Below the pieces are notes generated by a model that was given only the letters and a program-made list of their open reading frames with translations, was not told the origin of the DNA and searched no databases. This document shows, piece by piece, positions 5,978 to 8,528 of a stretch of DNA of 8,528 nucleotides. Every line of letters starts with the position of its first letter. Positions within the stretch are counted from its first letter, which is position 1. The stretch comes from Nocardioides sp. (lineage in GTDB: Bacteria > Actinomycetota > Actinomycetes > Propionibacteriales > Nocardioidaceae): the NCBI GenBank assembly GCA_003519585.1, contig DOWL01000014.1:761-9288 (forward strand), in the 5' to 3' direction. The position numbers and the translations under genes are program-made.

Positions 5978-7112
5978 CGGGGAGGACGAACTCCCATTCG
6001 GTGCCGTCGGGGCCGGTCGTGAGCCGCGCCGTACCGCCCAGGTCCTCGATCCGGCCGCGGATCGACTGACTGACGCCCAGCCGGCCCTCCCGTACGGCGG
6101 CGTCGAGTCGCCCCTTCGGGATGCCCGGGCCCTCGTCGCGGACCGAGATCTCGACCCGGTCGGGCCACGCCTCGAGCAGCACCCAGGCCCGGGCATCCGG
6201 ACCGACGTGGCGCCGGACGTTGTCGAGGCAGGCGCCGACCACGGCGAGCGCTTCGGCCGCGACCGGGGAGGCGAGTTCGACCGACCCCGTGGTCACGACC
6301 TCCACACCGGGACGGCTCCCGAGGTGCACCATCGCGGTTGCGAGCTCCGTCCGGCCCGCCGGCCCGGCCACGACCTGGTCCTGCTCGCGGATCAGCGTGC
6401 GGAGCGCCACCTCCTGCTCCCCCGCGAGCCGGCCCAGCTCGGCCGCCTCGCCGCCCAGTTCGTGCCCGCGCCGCTGGACCAGCCCCAGCACCTGCAGCAC
6501 GCCGTCGTGGACTGCGCGCGCCAGCCGTGCGCGCTCCGCCGCCGCCGCCGCGTCGCGATGGGCGCGGTCACGCTCGGCCGCCATCCGCTGCAGCGACTCG
6601 ACCATGAACCCCACGATCGGACCACCGAGCAGCAGCAGGAAGGCGTTGCCGTAGTTGGCCTGGGAGATGTGCTCTCGGACCGAGAGGTCGGCCGCCGTGA
6701 TGCACACCCCGGCGACCAGCCCGCCCAGCCAGTGCCAGTGGATCGCCCACGCCAAGAGCGCGCCCATGACCCAGAACGCCGGCACGGTCGCCGAGAGTCC
6801 CTCGCCCTTGACGTACGGCGAGACCACGATCGCGGCGACCGCCACCGCGAGGTCGGTGACCAGCAGCAGCGGCCCGCGGCGGCGCGGCTCGTCGTACGCC
6901 CAGATCGCCACGAAGGTCCACCCGGCCATGAGGAGTAGGCAGACCGCTCCGGCCATGGGGTGGACGAAGTTGTCGCGCCGGTAGACGTTGAGCGCGACCG
7001 CGTGCACCAGCAGGACGATCCGGAGCACGGCCAGCCACGAGAACAGCCGGTCCTCGACAGTCTCGCGCGAGCCGAACCACCACGTGGCCGCGCGTCGCAC
7101 CGACCCCGGCAA
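5970..7112 (-). CDS. MacS-like membrane sensor histidine kinase
   Basis: This sensor kinase has about 380 residues. The N-terminal half carries about six hydrophobic segments (roughly 27-45, 54-73, 83-100, 107-127, 129-143, 153-172) with short loops, so it probably senses a signal in or near the membrane. A helical linker leads to a HisKA_3-type dimerisation motif, RLARAVHDGVLQVLG, with phospho-acceptor H202. The ATP-binding domain shows an N-box (CLDNVRRH, N298), a G1 box (VRDEGPGIP, D326-P332) and a later glycine-rich GRLGVSQSIRGR (343-354). Layout and motifs resemble the MacS family of actinobacterial two-component systems. I prefer the TTG at 7112 because AGGGGA, overlapping the acyltransferase stop codon, lies 7 nt upstream; GTG at 7118 or 7100 are alternatives. 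It follows the acyltransferase gene after 11 nt. Its likely partner regulator is at 2547-1870, not adjacent as expected. Confidence 0.9.
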   Translation of the reverse strand: MPGSVRRAATWWFGSRETVEDRLFSWLAVLRIVLLVHAVALNVYRRDNFVHPMAGAVCLLLMAGWTFVAIWAYDEPRRRGPLLLVTDLAVAVAAIVVSPYVKGEGLSATVPAFWVMGALLAWAIHWHWLGGLVAGVCITAADLSVREHISQANYGNAFLLLLGGPIVGFMVESLQRMAAERDRAHRDAAAAAERARLARAVHDGVLQVLGLVQRRGHELGGEAAELGRLAGEQEVALRTLIREQDQVVAGPAGRTELATAMVHLGSRPGVEVVTTGSVELASPVAAEALAVVGACLDNVRRHVGPDARAWVLLEAWPDRVEISVRDEGPGIPKGRLDAAVREGRLGVSQSIRGRIEDLGGTARLTTGPDGTEWEFVLPVS

Positions 7113-7119
7113 CAGCACG

Positions 7120-7125
7120 TCCCCT
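7120..7125 (-). promoter_or_regulatory. Shine-Dalgarno that decides the kinase start
   Basis: On the minus strand AGGGGA overlaps the TAG stop of the acyltransferase gene. It stands 7 nt before TTG (7112) but only 1 nt before GTG (7118). This spacing favours the TTG start and suggests translational coupling of the two genes. Confidence 0.5.
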
Positions 7126-7867
7126 ACGACGCCTTCTTCTGCTCGTCGGGCGGCGCCGAGGAGCCGTCGGAGGCCTTCTTGGACTCCTCCTTCTTGGACT
7201 CCTCTTTGGCCCGGGTGGCGTACATGTCGACGTACTCCTGGCCCGAGAGCCGCATGATCTCGTACATGATCTCGTCGGTGATCGAGCGCAGGATGTAGCG
7301 GTCGTTCTCCATGCCCTCGTAGCGCGAGAAGTCCAGCGGCTTGCCGAACCTCACGATCGGCCGGGTGAACTTCCCGAAGGTCTGACCGGGCGGCGCGACC
7401 ACGTCGGTCCCGACCACGGCCACGGGGATGACCGGCACTCCGGTCTCGAGGGCCAGTCGGGCCACGCCAGTCTTGCCGCGGTAGAGCTTGCCGTCGTGGG
7501 AGCGAGTGCCCTCGGGATAGATCCCGAACAGTTCGCCCTCCTCCAGGATCTGCCTCGCCGCCTTGAGCGCGCCCTCGGCCGCGGTGGCCCCGGACCGGTC
7601 GATCGGCACCTGGCCGGCGCCGGAGAAGAACTTGCGCTGGAACCACCCCTTGAGGCCCGGGGTGTTGAAGTACTCGGCCTTCGCGACGAAGGTGACCCGG
7701 CGCGGGAGCGTCAGCGGCATGAACAGCCAGTCGGCGTAGGACAGGTGGTTGCTCGCCAGGATCGCAGGCCCGGTGGCCGGGACGTGCTCGGCGCCCGAGA
7801 CCTGGGGCCGGAAGACCATCCGCAGCCACGGGCCGACGGCCACCCACTTGAGGAACCAGTAGAACAC
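7124..7867 (-). CDS. plsC: PlsC-type lysophospholipid acyltransferase
   Basis: This 247-residue protein belongs to the LPLAT/PlsC acyltransferase family, membrane-associated enzymes that esterify lysophosphatidate or similar lipids. Motif I is NHLSYAD (40-46), giving the H-x4-D pair H41/D46. Motif II is GQVPIDR (85-91), motif III is YPEGTRS (117-123) and motif IV is VIPVAVVG (146-153). A hydrophobic segment at the N-terminus (about 2-18) may anchor it. The C-terminal tail from about 219 is Lys/Glu/Ser-rich and contains a perfect duplication of EESKK encoded by a 15-bp tandem repeat. The GTG at 7867 is supported by GGGAGGT 7 nt upstream. It is probably the first gene of an operon with the sensor kinase. 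Substrate specificity is not readable: 1-acylglycerol-3-phosphate is the classical acceptor, but paralogues are common in actinobacteria. Confidence 0.9.
   Translation of the reverse strand: MFYWFLKWVAVGPWLRMVFRPQVSGAEHVPATGPAILASNHLSYADWLFMPLTLPRRVTFVAKAEYFNTPGLKGWFQRKFFSGAGQVPIDRSGATAAEGALKAARQILEEGELFGIYPEGTRSHDGKLYRGKTGVARLALETGVPVIPVAVVGTDVVAPPGQTFGKFTRPIVRFGKPLDFSRYEGMENDRYILRSITDEIMYEIMRLSGQEYVDMYATRAKEESKKEESKKASDGSSAPPDEQKKAS
7175..7204. repeat. 15-bp tandem repeat, two perfect copies
   Basis: The 15-mer CTTCTTGGACTCCTC occurs twice back to back (7175-7189 and 7190-7204). On the minus strand it encodes EESKK twice in the charged C-terminal tail of the acyltransferase. As the unit is five codons, copy-number changes would keep the frame. 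Confidence 0.9.
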
Positions 7868-7874
7868 TCCGCTG

Positions 7875-7881
7875 ACCTCCC
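7875..7881 (-). promoter_or_regulatory. Strong Shine-Dalgarno for the acyltransferase
   Basis: GGGAGGT on the minus strand lies 7 nt before the GTG at 7867. It is the best ribosome-binding site in the window and fixes that non-ATG start. The short inverted repeat CGCCGC-TG-GCGGCG (7887-7900) lies just upstream and would fall in the leader if transcription begins near the TAGGCT at 7924-7919. Confidence 0.75.
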
Positions 7882-7948
7882 AAGTCCGCCGCTGGCGGCG
7901 ACTGCCCGTCCAACGAGCAGCCTAGTGGTTGCCGCACCACCACCGGCG

Positions 7949-7954
7949 TACGCT
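7949..7954 (+). promoter_or_regulatory. -10-like TACGCT, probable leaderless promoter
   Basis: TACGCT fits the actinobacterial TAnnnT -10 pattern and ends 7 nt before the GTG at 7962, so the transcript would begin at or beside the start codon. No Shine-Dalgarno is present, which supports a leaderless mRNA. The -35 is unclear; TTGCCG (7929-7934) is the nearest match but the 14-nt spacing is short. Confidence 0.4.
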
Positions 7955-7961
7955 CGGTGCC

Positions 7962-8417
7962 GTGCAGCGCGACAGCGACGAGGACGCCTGGCGCGGAATC
8001 GTCGAGAACTACGGCGAACGGGTCGAACTCGACGACGAGCCCGTCGCAGAGTCGCCCGCCCAGCCGGTGGTCGAACCGGGCACCGAGCCGGGCTCCGAGG
8101 AGCGGCTCGAGCGGCTGTTCCGGCCCTTGCCGCAACCGCCCGAGCCCGCCCGCGCTGCACGTGAGGACCAGGAAGAGCAGTTCGTGCCCCCCGCTCCTCC
8201 CCCGCTCCCCAAACTGCCGCCCGACCGGTTCCTGGCCTGGTCGGGGCTGTTCGGCTCCCCGACCCTGCTGCTGGTCTGCCTGGTGCTCGGCGTGCACCTG
8301 CCGCCCTGGCTGGGCTACCTGCTCGTCGCGTCGTTCATCGGTGGCTTCGTGTATCTCGTGGTCAAGATGCCCCGCGGCACCGACATCGACCCGTGGGACG
8401 ACGGCGCTCGGCTGTAG
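7962..8417 (+). CDS. Small membrane protein with proline-rich linker
   Basis: This predicted 151-residue protein has three parts. The acidic N-terminal region (1-50) contains DEDAWRGIVENYGERVELDD. A proline-rich linker (about 55-88) contains EEQFVPPAPPPLPKLPP. Two transmembrane helices follow (about 97-112 and 116-134), with a short DIDPWDDGARL tail. Similar small proteins with an FVPPxPPPLP linker before two helices occur in other actinobacteria, to my recollection without a known function. I chose the GTG at 7962 because it follows a -10-like TACGCT at leaderless distance and begins at the acidic region. An in-frame TTG at 7929 would add 11 unlikely residues. It is divergent from the acyltransferase gene, with 94 bases between starts, and a hairpin follows 14 nt after the stop. 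The N-terminal half is probably cytoplasmic. Confidence 0.8.
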   Translation: MQRDSDEDAWRGIVENYGERVELDDEPVAESPAQPVVEPGTEPGSEERLERLFRPLPQPPEPARAAREDQEEQFVPPAPPPLPKLPPDRFLAWSGLFGSPTLLLVCLVLGVHLPPWLGYLLVASFIGGFVYLVVKMPRGTDIDPWDDGARL

Positions 8418-8430
8418 CTCGGTTCGGAGG

Positions 8431-8460
8431 CGAGTTTTGTCGGCTGACCGACGAAACTCG
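8431..8460 (+). terminator. Hairpin after the small membrane protein gene
   Basis: The 13-bp arms CGAGTTTTGTCGG (8431-8443) and CCGACGAAACTCG (8448-8460) flank a CTGA loop. The single non-Watson-Crick pair (T8438-G8453) is a G-U wobble in plus-strand RNA. It begins 14 nt after the stop at 8417, so transcript termination or 3'-end stabilisation is likely. There is no T-run, and related copies follow at once, so it may instead be a REP-like element. Confidence 0.6.
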
Positions 8461-8464
8461 ACCC

Positions 8465-8488
8465 TGGACGACAAAACTTCATCGTCCA
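8465..8488. repeat. Second hairpin with inverted copy of the shared motif
   Basis: The arms TGGACGA (8465-8471) and TCGTCCA (8482-8488) enclose a 10-nt loop. Positions 8469-8478 (CGACAAAACT) are the exact reverse complement of 8433-8442 in the preceding hairpin, so this is an inverted partial copy of the same motif. Confidence 0.65.
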
Positions 8489-8492
8489 AACA

Positions 8493-8522
8493 AGAGTGTT
8501 GTCGGCTGGCCGCCCAAACGCG
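8493..8522. repeat. Degenerate second copy of the 30-bp hairpin
   Basis: This stretch aligns without gaps to 8431-8460 with 24 of 30 bases identical and shares TTGTCGGCTG exactly. Several of its six differences break stem pairs, so folding is weaker. Together with the two preceding elements it makes a small cluster of related repeats that may continue past the window edge. Confidence 0.65.
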
Positions 8523-8528
8523 CGACCA

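Noticed and set aside
4538..6196. Long minus-strand open frame antisense to membrane gene B that resembles the antisense frame of gene A
   Set aside because: The similarity arises because the sense genes are paralogues read in the same relative frame. Composition is low-complexity and the sense proteins have clear membrane topology.
7887..7900. CGCCGC-TG-GCGGCG inverted repeat in the acyltransferase leader as a riboswitch or attenuator
   Set aside because: A 6-bp GC-only stem with a 2-nt loop is expected by chance at this GC content, and no further structure is seen.
7929..7961. TTG start at 7929 for the small membrane protein
   Set aside because: It would add a His/Arg-rich leader that covers the probable -10 element. 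The GTG at 7962 sits at leaderless distance from TACGCT.
7113..8489. Upstream extension of the histidine-kinase frame through the acyltransferase gene
   Set aside because: This part is an out-of-frame reading of the acyltransferase, whose motifs and Shine-Dalgarno are clear. No fusion protein is supported.
1..8528. CRISPR array, tRNA/rRNA, transposase, phage, toxin-antitoxin or defence genes
   Set aside because: No regularly spaced repeats, RNA-gene signatures or matching protein motifs were found. The edge repeats are few, irregular and lack spacers.

Overview
The window is compact, very GC-rich DNA with strong third-position G/C bias, frequent GTG starts, some apparently leaderless genes and very short intergenic gaps. 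These traits point to a high-GC actinobacterium. Gene content and style (a MacS-like sensor kinase, a PlsC-like acyltransferase, frequent CGTACG) suggest Nocardioidaceae, perhaps Nocardioides. That placement is inference, since no rRNA or other marker gene is present. No tRNA, rRNA, CRISPR array, transposase or phage gene is visible, and no gene-free stretch exceeds about 110 bases.

Left part (minus strand, read right to left): a NarL/LuxR-type response regulator (2547-1870), an arylamine N-acetyltransferase (1886-1005, overlapping the regulator by 17 nt) and a coiled-coil protein of unknown function (980-96) look like one operon. It ends at a pair of overlapping, mutually exclusive hairpins at the left edge (11-77).

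Middle part: two paralogous 460-residue polytopic membrane proteins on the plus strand (2632-4014 and 4595-5977) resemble GT-C/PMT-type glycosyltransferases. Between them lies a minus-strand flavin-reductase-like gene (4513-3995). Both membrane genes overlap the convergent neighbour at their 3' ends, by 20 and 8 nt.

Right part (minus strand): a PlsC/LPLAT-type acyltransferase (7867-7124) is followed after about 11 nt by a MacS-like membrane histidine kinase (about 7112-5970). Divergent to them is a small, proline-rich, two-helix membrane protein (7962-8417). The right edge (8431-8522) holds a cluster of related hairpin repeats.

How the parts fit: the kinase and the response regulator point the same way and look like one two-component system, but 3.4 kb containing the membrane-protein/flavin-reductase/membrane-protein block separates them. 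The simplest reading is that an acyltransferase-kinase-regulator-NAT string was interrupted by this block, with duplication of the membrane gene. A shared role in cell-envelope lipid or glycan metabolism is possible but is inference from context. I did not find a clearly new defence or mobile system. The points most worth following up are the split two-component system, the duplicated GT-C-like pair and the edge repeats.
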